Part shown: in pieces, positions 45,116 to 52,571 of the stretch | Layout of the letters: each line of letters starts with the position of its first letter | How positions within the stretch are numbered: the stretch's first letter is position 1 | NCBI GenBank assembly: GCA_965263455.1 | Contig: CBDHHN010000004.1 | Location: forward strand, 1,054,001 to 1,118,000 | Source: CADEDH01 sp965263455 | Lineage (GTDB): Bacteria; Actinomycetota; Acidimicrobiia; Acidimicrobiales; SZUA-35 | Length of the DNA stretch: 64,000 bases | Direction of reading: 5' to 3' | The notes under the pieces: model-generated | What the model was told of the DNA's origin: nothing | Databases searched by the model: none | What the model saw: the letters and a program-made list of their open reading frames with translations, nothing else | Translations under genes and position numbers: made by a program

Positions 45116-45727
45116 TCAGGTCGGCCCAGGCCCGGCGACGAGGCGGGGCCGACCGCATCGACCGTCGAGCAGGGGCTGGGGGTCGAGGTAGCGGCCGTCG
45201 AGGCGGGCCGTGAGGTGCAGACCGACCTCCGCCTCACCCAGTCGCCGCGCCGCCGCCACCTCTGAGCCGGTGGAGACCTCGACGGCCCGCAGGGGCCCGT
45301 AGGTCGAGCGCATCCCGTCGCCGGCATGGCGCACGACGACGTAGGCCCGGCCGGCCACGGAGCCGGCGAACACCACCCGCCCGGGGGCGACGGCCGCGAC
45401 CGGCTCGCCGCCCGTCACCCCGTACTCGAGGCCCCGGTTGCCGGGTCCGTAGCGATGGGACGGCGGCCGGAAGGGGTCGACCACGGTCACCGACGCCGGG
45501 ACCGGACTCAGCCAGGGGCACCCGCCGACCGGCCACAGGCCGGAGCCCGGGACGGATGGAGCCGGATCGGTCCCGGCTTCGACGACCGCCGAACCTCCGG
45601 ATGTCGCCGACGACGGACCGGAGGCCGCGGGCGGCAAGCCCGCTCCCCCGTCGACACAGGCCGCCAGCACGACCAGGGGCACCAGCGCGACCCTGAGGCC
45701 GGGTCGGATGGGTGGGAACGGGACCAT
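45116..45727 (-). CDS. M23-like (LytM) lipoprotein lacking catalytic residues
   Basis: This 203-residue protein has GGAGGA upstream of the ATG and a signal ending in a lipobox (VALVPLVVLAACVDGG). The C-terminal domain follows the LytM peptidase pattern: GEPVAAVAPGRVVFAGSVAGRAYVVVRHAG, STYGPL and GEAEVGLHLTARLDG. The zinc ligands are degenerate: the HxGxD motif is replaced by NRGLEYG and the HLHFE motif by LHLTARL. It is probably a non-catalytic, cell-wall-associated lipoprotein that regulates or scaffolds, as with other degenerate LytM factors. It is downstream of the sigma factor gene on the same strand. Confidence 0.75.
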   Translation of the reverse strand: MVPFPPIRPGLRVALVPLVVLAACVDGGAGLPPAASGPSSATSGGSAVVEAGTDPAPSVPGSGLWPVGGCPWLSPVPASVTVVDPFRPPSHRYGPGNRGLEYGVTGGEPVAAVAPGRVVFAGSVAGRAYVVVRHAGDGMRSTYGPLRAVEVSTGSEVAAARRLGEAEVGLHLTARLDGRYLDPQPLLDGRCGRPRLVAGPGPT

Positions 45728-45824
45728 GACGCACTCCTCCGACGACGACACGTCGGATCTCCGGGTTGAACCGGGGGAAGCGCAGGCGCCGGGTGCACGA
45801 GGGCCCGGCCCGAGGCTGGGCGGG

Positions 45825-45878
45825 CCGCGAGGCCCGAAGGGCCCCGCCACTGGGCCGGGACCGCGAGGCCCGAAGGGC
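45825..45878. repeat. Two 18-bp direct repeats forming UUCG-loop hairpins
   Basis: CCGCGAGGCCCGAAGGGC occurs at 45825-45842 and again at 45861-45878. On the minus strand each contains CCCTTCGGG, a C(UUCG)G tetraloop hairpin. They begin at the sigma factor stop codon and continue downstream, so they may end or stabilise that mRNA. Confidence 0.75.
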
Positions 45879-46876
45879 TAGATGGGCTCGCGCTCCATCA
45901 TGGTCAGCCGGGACTTGAGCGAGAGCACGGCCTTGGTGTGGATCTGACACACCCGGCTCTCGGTCACGCCCAGCACCCGGCCGATCTCGGCCAGGGTGAG
46001 ACCCTCGTAGTAGTAGAGGGTCAGCACGATCTTCTCTCGATCGGTCATCCGGTTGATGGCCTGGGCCAGGAGTTGGCGGGTCTCCACCTGCTCGAAGACG
46101 CCGCCGGGCCCGTCATTGCGGTCGGCCAGGGTGTCACCCAGGGTCAGGCTCTCGCCCCCGTTGCCCGACAGCATCTCGTCCAGGGCCACCAGACCGACCG
46201 ACGAGATCTGACTGTAGAGCCCGTTGAGCTGGTCGATGCTCAGGTCCAGCTCCTCGGCGATCTCGTCGTCGCTGGGCGACCGGTGCAGCTTGGCCTCCAA
46301 CTTGGACATGGCCCGCTCCACCGACTTGGCCTTGGTCCGAACCGACCGGGGGACCCAGTCGATTGACCGCAACTCATCGAGGATTGCGCCCTTGACCCGG
46401 GAGATGGCGTAGGTCTCGAACTTGTACCCCCGCCCCGGGTCGAACTTGGCGATGGCGTCGATGAGGCCGAACATGCCGTAGCTGACCAGATCGCTCTGGT
46501 CCACGCTCTGTGGCAGTCCGGCGGCAACGCGCGCCGCCACGTACTTGACCAGAGGTGCGTAGTACACGATCAGCTGGTCCCGATCGTGCTGGTGACCATG
46601 CTCCTTGAAGCTGGCCCAGACGCTTTCCAATTCGACTTCCGTATCGATCGCCACAGTGCCCGCCGTGGTGTGTGGTGGTTCAGGTTCCTGAACGACTGGT
46701 TCGCTATCCGAAGCGGACCGCAGCCGTTCCCACCTTCCGTCGACGCTTTGCCACGCAAAGTGAGCACGAGCGGGAGAATCCGGGCGATCGGGACGGGAAT
46801 GGGCCATCCGGTCCATGTCGTCCTGGGCCTGGAAGCCCAGAGCGTTGAGGTACCGGGAGCGGGCAAGGGTGGTCAC
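45878..46876 (-). CDS. WhiG/FliA-type RNA polymerase sigma factor
   Basis: This 332-residue sigma-70 family protein has region 2 (VKYVAARVAAGLPQSVDQSDLVSYGMFGLIDAIAKFDPG), region 3 (SVERAMSKLEAKLHRSPSDDEIAEEL) and region 4 (RMTDREKIVLTLYYYEGLTLAEIGRVLGVTESRVCQIHTKAV). This arrangement matches the group 3 WhiG/FliA class. In actinomycetes WhiG controls development and lies close to rpsB-tsf; in motile taxa FliA controls flagella. No flagellar gene is present here. The first ~75 residues are a variable extension. The GTG at 46876 is supported by TACCGT 8 bases upstream. Confidence 0.92.
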   Translation of the reverse strand: MTTLARSRYLNALGFQAQDDMDRMAHSRPDRPDSPARAHFAWQSVDGRWERLRSASDSEPVVQEPEPPHTTAGTVAIDTEVELESVWASFKEHGHQHDRDQLIVYYAPLVKYVAARVAAGLPQSVDQSDLVSYGMFGLIDAIAKFDPGRGYKFETYAISRVKGAILDELRSIDWVPRSVRTKAKSVERAMSKLEAKLHRSPSDDEIAEELDLSIDQLNGLYSQISSVGLVALDEMLSGNGGESLTLGDTLADRNDGPGGVFEQVETRQLLAQAINRMTDREKIVLTLYYYEGLTLAEIGRVLGVTESRVCQIHTKAVLSLKSRLTMMEREPI

Positions 46877-46884
46877 CGCGGGCG

Positions 46885-46890
46885 ACGGTA
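46885..46890 (-). promoter_or_regulatory. Leaderless -10 box for the sigma factor (TACCGT)
   Basis: TACCGT on the minus strand ends 8 bases before the GTG at 46876. Confidence 0.5.
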
Positions 46891-46903
46891 GCGCTGCGAA
46901 CGC

Positions 46904-48118
46904 TCAGAGTGGTGGCTGTTGACGGAGAGACACGGTTGCGCCGTCGAGAAGGACCAGGTCCCGGTCGACCAGTCGTTGGATCTCGGCCAGGACCTCCGTG
47001 ACTCCCGGGGTCCGGCCGGACCCGGACCCCTCGCCCCCCGTCGGCGCCGAGGTGGCGTTCAACAGCAGGTCGTCGACGTGGACCGAGCCGGCGGCCACCT
47101 GATCGAGGATCCACCGGGCCACCGACCCGAGCGACCCGCCTGCCATCGGGCCCCCGGCGTCGTCGTTCGGCACCACTCCGGTATCGGCGGGTAGGTGGGC
47201 CGGGGCGACGCCGGGACCGCCGCCGGGACCGACGCCGAGGGCGTCGAGCACGTCATCGACCCCACGGACCGGCGGACAGCCCTCGGCCAGGAGTTGGTTG
47301 GTCCCCGCCGCCGCCGGGTTGGTCACCGCACCGGGTACCGCCATCACCAGCCGACCCCGCTCCAGGGCCTCGTGGACGGTGTGGAGTGAGCCGCCGACAG
47401 CGTGCGACTCGACCACCACCACGGCGTCGGCCAGGGCGGCGATGAGACGATTGCGGGCCGGGAACCGCCATCGCTCAGGGCGGGCACCGACCGGTGCCTC
47501 GGACAACAGCAGGCCACTGTCCCCGATCCGGGTCCAGAGCCGACGGTTGGCCGCCGGGTAGACCACGTCGAGGCCGGTGCCGACCACGGCGACCGGTCGC
47601 CCACCGGCGGCCAGGGCCCCGACGTGGGCACACCCGTCGATCCCCAGGGCCAGACCACTGACCACGACCAGGCCGGCGTCGGCCAGCGACCGGCCGAGTT
47701 CGGTCGCGACCTGACGCCCGATGGCCGAACACCGCCGGGTGCCGATCACGGCCACCATCAACCCGGCCGTCAACAGGCCGAGATCGCCTCGTGAGAAGAG
47801 CACACCGGGCGGGTCGGGATCGTCGACGAAGGGCCACAGGCGATGCCCGGGGCCGATCACGTCGACCCCGGCACCGGTGGCGTCGGCGGCCAACACCTCC
47901 GGGTCGAACCTCCGGATCTCGTCGGTCCAGCGGCTGACCAGCTTGGTGGTGACGCCGGCCGGGGCCGGCCCCGCCACCGGCGGCAGCCGACCGTCGGCCA
48001 AGGCCTGCACCACCGTCGGCGCCGGGGCCTCGGCCAGGAGCCAGCGCAACCGGGCCGGACCGAGGCCGGGCAGCGACACCAGGGCAAGGCGGGCTGCGGT
48101 GTCGGCGTCGATCGTCAT
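46904..48118 (-). CDS. dprA: DNA processing protein DprA
   Basis: DprA loads RecA on incoming single-stranded DNA during transformation. The 404-residue protein has an N-terminal helix-hairpin region (LVSLPGLGPARLRWLL), the Rossmann core with VAVIGTRRCSAIGRQVATEL, GLALGIDGCAHVGALAAGG, PVAVVGTGLDVVYPAANRRL and PARNRLIAALADAVVVVES, and a C-terminal winged helix (about 350-400). The ATG overlaps the comM stop (ATGA), so both are translated together. The pairing suggests DNA uptake ability or ancestry; no comEA/comEC is seen here. Confidence 0.95.
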   Translation of the reverse strand: MTIDADTAARLALVSLPGLGPARLRWLLAEAPAPTVVQALADGRLPPVAGPAPAGVTTKLVSRWTDEIRRFDPEVLAADATGAGVDVIGPGHRLWPFVDDPDPPGVLFSRGDLGLLTAGLMVAVIGTRRCSAIGRQVATELGRSLADAGLVVVSGLALGIDGCAHVGALAAGGRPVAVVGTGLDVVYPAANRRLWTRIGDSGLLLSEAPVGARPERWRFPARNRLIAALADAVVVVESHAVGGSLHTVHEALERGRLVMAVPGAVTNPAAAGTNQLLAEGCPPVRGVDDVLDALGVGPGGGPGVAPAHLPADTGVVPNDDAGGPMAGGSLGSVARWILDQVAAGSVHVDDLLLNATSAPTGGEGSGSGRTPGVTEVLAEIQRLVDRDLVLLDGATVSLRQQPPL

Positions 48119-49635
48119 GACGCCTCCCGACCGAGCACCGAGCACGGGACGGCCCGCAGGGCGAGCGCCGAAGCCACGACCTCGTCATCGATCACCTCGT
48201 GGCCGGTCAGGTCGGCGATGGTCCGGGCCACGGATCGGACCCGGGCCAGACCCCGCCCGGTCAGCCCACCGGACTCCAGGGCCGACCGCAGCACCGACCG
48301 GGCGGCCGGCGTAAGGGGAGCGTGAGTTTCGAGGGCGGGCGGACTCAGCCGCGCGTTGGCCGCCACCCCCCGCTCACGGGCCAGGGCCCGGACCCGATGG
48401 ACCCGTTCGGCCACCGTCGCCGTCGACTCTTCGGCCGCGCCGTCGAGCAGCAGGTGGGCGGCCGGGGGCCGAACCTCGACCCGGACGTCGAAGCGATCGA
48501 GCAGGGGCCCCGACAGACGACGGGCATAGCGGGCCCGGGCCGCCTCGCTGCACCGGCAGCGACCGTCGGCCCCGCCCTCGCCGCAGGGGCAGGGGTTCAT
48601 GGCCGCCACCAGCAGGAAGCGGGCCGGGAGGGTGGCGGACTGCGCGGCCCGGGCCACCCGCACCACGCCCTCCTCCAAAGGCTGGCGGAGGGCGTCGAGG
48701 GCGGTGGGGGCGAACTCGCCGAGTTCGTCCAGGAACAGCACGCCACCGTTGGCGCAGCTGATCTCCCCCGGTCGAAGGGCGGCGGTGCCGCCGCCGACGA
48801 GCGAGACGAGGGAGGCGCCATGGTGAGGCGCCCTCAGCGGCGGACGGCGGACGAGACCGTTCAACCCGCTCCCGACCCCGGCGGCGGAATGGATGCTGGT
48901 CGTGGTCAGGGCCTCCTCCGGACCGAGGTCCGGCAACAGGCCGACCAGTCGTCGGGCCAGCATCGTCTTGCCCGAGCCGGGCGGGCCCACCAGCAGCAGA
49001 TGGTGGCCCCCGGCGGCCGCCACCTCGACGGCCCATCGGGCCAGGGGCTGGCCCCGGACCTCGGCCAGATCACCTCCGCATCCCGAACCCGGATCGGCCG
49101 GTGGCGGGGCCGGGACCGGGTCGAGAGGTGGTGCCGTCCCGGCCATGGCCCCGACCAGCTGGGCCAGGTTGGCCACCGGTCGGACACCGTCGGGCCGGAC
49201 AAGGCTCGCCTCGACCGCACCGGCGGCGGGCACGGCCACGAACTCACCATCGATGGCACCGGCCAGGCACACCAGCCCGGGCACGGGGCGGACCGAGCCG
49301 TCGAGCCCGAGCTCACCCACCGCCCCGTAGCTCGACACCGCCTCGATCGGGACCTGTCCCGACGCGGCCAGGATCCCGAGGGCGACCGGGAGGTCGAGGG
49401 CCGACCCGTGCTTGCGGACCCCCGAGGGCGCGAGGTTGATGGTGACGCGCTTGAGGGGCCAGGTCAGCCCACTGGACAGGATGGCGGCCCGGACCCGGTC
49501 GCGCGACTCACGGCAGGCGGCATCGGGCAGACCGACCAGCGTGTAGCCCGGCAGTCCCTGGCTGACATGGACCTCGACCCGGACCGGGCGGCCGGTGACA
49601 CCCTCGACGACGGCCGAGGAGACGGTGGCGAACAT
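48115..49635 (-). CDS. comM: ComM/YifB-family Mg chelatase-like AAA ATPase
   Basis: ComM is a hexameric helicase promoting branch migration of incoming DNA. The 506-residue protein shows an N-terminal Lon-like domain (GVTGRPVRVEVHVSQGLPGYTLVGLPDAACRES, INLAPSGVRKHGSALDLPVA), Walker A LLLVGPPGSGKTMLARRL, Walker B GGVLFLDELGEF and the family Cys motif NPCPCGEGGADGRCRCSE. AGGGGAGC precedes the ATG. It is coupled to dprA. Confidence 0.95.
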   Translation of the reverse strand: MFATVSSAVVEGVTGRPVRVEVHVSQGLPGYTLVGLPDAACRESRDRVRAAILSSGLTWPLKRVTINLAPSGVRKHGSALDLPVALGILAASGQVPIEAVSSYGAVGELGLDGSVRPVPGLVCLAGAIDGEFVAVPAAGAVEASLVRPDGVRPVANLAQLVGAMAGTAPPLDPVPAPPPADPGSGCGGDLAEVRGQPLARWAVEVAAAGGHHLLLVGPPGSGKTMLARRLVGLLPDLGPEEALTTTSIHSAAGVGSGLNGLVRRPPLRAPHHGASLVSLVGGGTAALRPGEISCANGGVLFLDELGEFAPTALDALRQPLEEGVVRVARAAQSATLPARFLLVAAMNPCPCGEGGADGRCRCSEAARARYARRLSGPLLDRFDVRVEVRPPAAHLLLDGAAEESTATVAERVHRVRALARERGVAANARLSPPALETHAPLTPAARSVLRSALESGGLTGRGLARVRSVARTIADLTGHEVIDDEVVASALALRAVPCSVLGREAS

Positions 49636-49836
49636 GTGTGCTCCCCTGTGTTCGACCGTGGGGCCCGGAGGGCCGAACCACGGCGCTGCTGCAGGGGGCT
49701 TGGACGCCACCGAGTTCATCAGGTCCCGTGCGGGACCAGGGGCCGGCCGATCGCCAACCGAGGCCGGAAGCTGATCGCTCCGGTGCCGCCACCCTAGCGG
49801 CCAGGGGTGACAACGAGCCCCGGCCGACCGGTCCGC

Positions 49837-50226
49837 CTACCCGGTGGCCAGCACCTCGCGGGTGTACCGGACGACGGCATCGAGCTGGGCCTCGTCGAAC
49901 TTCGACCCGAACGAGGGCATCCGCCCGCTGCCGTCCCGGATGACCGAGACCTGGTCGAGCACGATCGGGTACTCCTCCAGCACCCGCCCGCCCGACAACC
50001 GGGGGCCGATCCCGCCGTCACCGGCCGCGCCGTGGCAATTGGCGCAGTTGTTGATCCACAACGTCCGGCCCTCGGCCAGGACCTCGTCCCCCTCGGGCGC
50101 GGGTGGGGCGGCGCCGCCGCCCCCACAGCCCGTCGCCGCGACGACGACGGCGACGACGACGACGGCGACCGAGACGGCCGAACGACACCGCCTCCCGACC
50201 ACACGTTTGCCAACGGAACTGGCCAT
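49837..50226 (-). CDS. Class I c-type cytochrome lipoprotein
   Basis: This 129-residue protein has a long hydrophobic signal and a lipobox (VVVAATGCGGGG), so it is lipid-anchored outside the membrane. The mature domain has one heme c motif, NNCANCHGAAGDGG, and a Met ligand in SGRMPSFGSKFDEAQLDAVV. It is a monoheme electron carrier like cytochrome c6/c551. GGGAG precedes the ATG by 5 bases. It is divergent from a tiny membrane protein gene, and their start regions overlap within 10 bases. Confidence 0.88.
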   Translation of the reverse strand: MASSVGKRVVGRRCRSAVSVAVVVVAVVVAATGCGGGGAAPPAPEGDEVLAEGRTLWINNCANCHGAAGDGGIGPRLSGGRVLEEYPIVLDQVSVIRDGSGRMPSFGSKFDEAQLDAVVRYTREVLATG

Positions 50227-50229
50227 ACT
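50224..50229 (+). promoter_or_regulatory. Possible leaderless -10 box (CATACT)
   Basis: CATACT ends 6 bases before the GTG at 50236; it overlaps the divergent cytochrome start codon. Confidence 0.35.
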
Positions 50230-50235
50230 GCTCCC

Positions 50236-50343
50236 GTGGGATTCGATCCGACCCGCCAGCATAGGAGGTCGACCTTCGACTACTTCTACGTCGCCTTCGG
50301 CGTGGTGGTCGTGGTGGCCCTCCTGATCTGGGCCCTGGCCTGA
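50236..50343 (+). CDS. Tiny single-pass membrane protein (35 residues)
   Basis: This is a 35-residue ORF starting at a GTG: MGFDPTRQHRRSTFDYFY, then a single hydrophobic helix VAFGVVVVVALLIWALA to the end. The basic head and hydrophobic tail predict an inner-membrane tail anchor. Its stop overlaps the next gene's ATG (TGATG), strong evidence that it is translated as the first gene of an operon. The first codons overlap the cytochrome promoter region. I do not recognise a family; it could accompany the cytochrome or the zinc-ribbon-like protein downstream. Confidence 0.6.
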   Translation: MGFDPTRQHRRSTFDYFYVAFGVVVVVALLIWALA

Positions 50344-50639
50344 TGGCCCGCCGCCGAGGCGGGAGCCCGACCGGCGGGGCCCGGGGCGGGGCGGCCAAGG
50401 GGGGCGGCCGACGCAAACGGCGAGGGGCGGCCCCACGGCGACCCGACCCCTCCGACACCCCCGACACCGAGGTCCGGTTCGTCCAGCCCTACGAGGCGAC
50501 CAAGACCTACCTCTGCCCCGGCTGCAACCGGGACATCCGCCCCGGCGAGGGCCACATGGTGGCCGTGCCGCCCGACGCCCCCGACCTCCGACGCCACTGG
50601 CATCGGGGCTGCTGGGTCAACCGGTCCGACCGCTACTGA
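50343..50639 (+). CDS. Small zinc-ribbon-like protein of an actinobacterial family
   Basis: This 98-residue protein has a basic disordered head (MARRRGGSPTGG... with many Arg/Lys) and a compact C-terminal module: YLCPGCNRDIRPGEGHMVAVP, then RRHWHRGCWVNR. The Cys-x2-Cys, His and Cys residues are laid out like a zinc ribbon. It resembles short actinobacterial proteins annotated as ATP/GTP-binding protein, a name not supported by any motif. The head could bind nucleic acid. Its ATG overlaps the stop of the upstream 35-residue gene. It precedes the ArsC-like selenoprotein candidate by 62 bases. Confidence 0.75.
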   Translation: MARRRGGSPTGGARGGAAKGGGRRKRRGAAPRRPDPSDTPDTEVRFVQPYEATKTYLCPGCNRDIRPGEGHMVAVPPDAPDLRRHWHRGCWVNRSDRY

Positions 50640-50688
50640 CCACCGCCGGGCCCGCCCCCGGGGCCCCTCAACCCCGGCACGCCCGACC

Positions 50689-50694
50689 TAGATT
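50689..50694 (+). promoter_or_regulatory. Leaderless -10 box of the ArsC-like gene (TAGATT)
   Basis: TAGATT ends 7 bases before the ATG at 50702, with no Shine-Dalgarno sequence. It marks that ATG, which lies upstream of the in-frame TGA, as the real start. Confidence 0.6.
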
Positions 50695-50701
50695 GGGGCC
50701 C

Positions 50702-51073
50702 ATGGCAAACGTCACGATCTACCACAACCCCAATTGAAGTACCTCCAAGGCGGCACTGGACGTGCTGCAGAACGCCGGGGTCGAGCACGACGTCGTCCTC
50801 TACATGAAGACCAAGCCCGGTCGTGACGAGATCGCGGCCCTGGTGTCCAAGCTGGAGGACGAGCCCGGCGATCTGGTCCGCCGGGACAAGTTCTTCAAGG
50901 ACAAGGTGGTGGCCGAGGGTGGCTTCGACGAGACCACGCTGGCCGACCCCGAGGTCGTGATCGATCTGCTGGCCCAGCACCCGCGGCTGCTTCAGCGGCC
51001 GGTCGTGGTCAAGGGCGACACGGCCGTCATCGGTCGACCCCGGGACCGGGTGCCGGCGCTCATCGAGGGCTGA
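50702..51073 (+). CDS. ArsC-family selenoprotein candidate (in-frame TGA at catalytic Cys)
   Basis: Reading the TGA at 50735-50737 as selenocysteine gives a 123-residue ArsC/YfgD-type protein. It starts MANVTIYHNPN, then Sec12, then STSKAALDVLQNAGVE. ArsC has Cys12 at this exact point (HNPxC). His8, Arg60 (LVRRDKF), Arg99 (QRPVVV) and Arg112 (IGRPRD) match the R773 ArsC His8, Arg60, Arg94 and Arg107; the 13-residue spacing of the last two is conserved. Reading continues without further stops to 51073. A SECIS-like hairpin follows the TGA and a leaderless box precedes the ATG. It is likely an arsenate reductase-like or glutaredoxin-coupled oxidoreductase. Alternatives are a nonsense mutation or an assembly error; selA/selB/selC/selD are not in the window. 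Confidence 0.8.
50751..50767 (+). promoter_or_regulatory. Bacterial SECIS-like hairpin after the in-frame TGA
   Basis: Arms CGGCAC (50751-50756) and GTGCTG (50762-50767) form six pairs (one G-U) around the 5-base loop TGGAC (50757-50761). The loop starts 19 bases after the TGA, and has G at its second and third positions, which fits the bacterial SECIS layout I know (short upper stem, apical G near the loop start, about 16-37 bases from UGA). Confidence 0.6.
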
Positions 51074-51144
51074 GCCCCGACACGAACCCGGGCCGAAGCG
51101 ATCGCCCGGCGTGATCGAACTGGTGGTCGCGCCCCGCCCCGATC

Positions 51145-51150
51145 GATACT
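51145..51150 (+). promoter_or_regulatory. Leaderless -10 box (GATACT)
   Basis: GATACT ends 6 bases before the ATG at 51157. Confidence 0.4.
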
Positions 51151-51156
51151 CGGTCC

Positions 51157-52065
51157 ATGGCCAGCGCCCAGTTCGACAAGTTCCGTCAGCTCCTGGACCG
51201 CAATCGTCCCCCCGGTGACCGGGTCAACGTCGACGCCATGCGGGCCAACATGGACGCCGTGGGTGGCCGCCTCCCCGACGGGGTGACGGCCACCCGGGAC
51301 GAGCTCGGTGGTGTCCCCGGGGCCTGGATCGAGGCCCCGGGCGCCGCCGCCGAGGCCACGGTGCTGTACCTGCACGGCGGGGGCTACGTGGCCGGCTCGG
51401 TCGACTCCCACCGCAACCTCCTCGGTCATCTGGCGCAGGCCTGCGGCTGTCGGCTGTTCGCCGCCGAGTATCGACTGGCCCCCGAGCATCCCCACCCCGC
51501 CGCCGTGGAGGACGCCCTGGCGGCCCACCAGGCTCTGATCGACGGCGGCACCGACCCCGGCCGATTGGCCGTTGCCGGCGACTCGGCCGGTGGTGGCCTG
51601 ACCATGGCTCTGCTGGTGGCGCTCCGCGACCGGGCACGGCCCCAGCCGGCGGCCGCGGTGGCCATCTCCCCCTGGGTCGATCTGGCCGCGACCGGCGAGT
51701 CGATGACCACCCGGGCCGAGGCCGATCCGATGGTCAGCCCCGGGAGCCTCGCCCTCATCGCCCGGCACTACGTCGGACCCGACGGCGACCTGGACGCTCC
51801 GCTGGCCTCGCCGCTCTCGGCCGAGCTCCACGATCTGGCCCCGGTCCTGGTCCACGTCGGTGATGCCGAGGTTCTGCTCGACGACGCCGTCCGGTTGGAG
51901 GCCGCCATCACGGCCGCCGGGGGCCACGCCCAGCTGGAGGTGTGGCCCGAGATGGTCCACGTGTGGCACGGGGCCGCCGGCTTCGTGCCCGAGGCCGACG
52001 AGGCCATCCAGGGCATCGCCGGGTTCCTCCGACCCCGGCTCGGCCTGGAGCCCGCCACGGCCTGA
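51157..52065 (+). CDS. Alpha/beta hydrolase of the hormone-sensitive-lipase (HSL) family
   Basis: This 302-residue esterase has the HSL oxyanion motif VLYLHGGGYVAGSVDSHRN and the nucleophile motif VAGDSAGGGL (Ser about residue 149). The acid is Asp in LVHVGDAEVLLDDAV and the base is His in PEMVHVWHGAAG. HSL enzymes hydrolyse short-chain esters or lactones in the cytoplasm. Acidic composition is typical. It lies 83 bases downstream of the selenoprotein candidate with its own promoter box and ends in a convergent gap with yraN. Confidence 0.92.
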   Translation: MASAQFDKFRQLLDRNRPPGDRVNVDAMRANMDAVGGRLPDGVTATRDELGGVPGAWIEAPGAAAEATVLYLHGGGYVAGSVDSHRNLLGHLAQACGCRLFAAEYRLAPEHPHPAAVEDALAAHQALIDGGTDPGRLAVAGDSAGGGLTMALLVALRDRARPQPAAAVAISPWVDLAATGESMTTRAEADPMVSPGSLALIARHYVGPDGDLDAPLASPLSAELHDLAPVLVHVGDAEVLLDDAVRLEAAITAAGGHAQLEVWPEMVHVWHGAAGFVPEADEAIQGIAGFLRPRLGLEPATA

Positions 52066-52172
52066 CCGGGGCCCGCCCGGCTCCCCCCGTCGACGACCCG
52101 CGTCGCCCGGGCGGGGGATGCGACCCCGAACGTGGTTGCCACTCCGACGTGGCCCCGGCACCGGGCCCGAGC

Positions 52173-52520
52173 TCAGAAGCAGCCCTCGAACACCGTCACG
52201 GTGCCGGCCGGATCGACCTGGGCCACGTCGAAGCGGACGTCGACCAGGTCGGGCTCGTGGCCGGCCAGCCACTGGGCGGCCACCGCTCTGATCCGGCGCC
52301 GTTTGCGATGGTCGACGGCCTCCACCCCGTACCCGAAGCGGGCCGAACTCCGGGTCTTGACCTCGCAGAAGACCACCAACCGGCCCCGCCGGTGGATCAG
52401 GTCGATCTCGCCCGCCCGGACCCGCCAGTTCCGGGCCCGCAGCTCGAAGCCGCGCTCGTCGTACCACCGGGCGGCGGCGTCCTCACCCCGCCGGCCCAGC
52501 CGTTGCCTACTGTGTGCCAT
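52173..52520 (-). CDS. yraN: UPF0102 (YraN) family endonuclease-fold protein
   Basis: This 115-residue protein matches YraN/UPF0102. RLGRRGEDAAARWYDERGFE is followed by the nuclease-fold residues AGEIDLIHRRGRLVVFCEVKTRSS (Glu, Asp, Glu-x-Lys) and RRIRAVAAQWL. The fold resembles Holliday junction resolvases; the function is not established. It is located beside DUF2469 and rplS, and comM/dprA lie 2.5 kb away, a common grouping in Actinobacteria. Confidence 0.94.
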   Translation of the reverse strand: MAHSRQRLGRRGEDAAARWYDERGFELRARNWRVRAGEIDLIHRRGRLVVFCEVKTRSSARFGYGVEAVDHRKRRRIRAVAAQWLAGHEPDLVDVRFDVAQVDPAGTVTVFEGCF

Positions 52521-52571
52521 GTCGGCCCCCGGGCGTTGTCTACCGCCCTCCGGAACCCGCTCGGTCCCGGC

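Noticed and set aside
50735..50737. Simple nonsense mutation or pseudogene in arsC
   Set aside because: The TGA coincides with the catalytic Cys codon, the remaining family residues are intact and a SECIS-like hairpin follows; selenocysteine is more likely, though not proven.
50762..51073. Start of the ArsC-like gene after the TGA
   Set aside because: This would remove the active site and the first strand, and no promoter or ribosome binding site precedes it; the TAGATT box marks the ATG at 50702.
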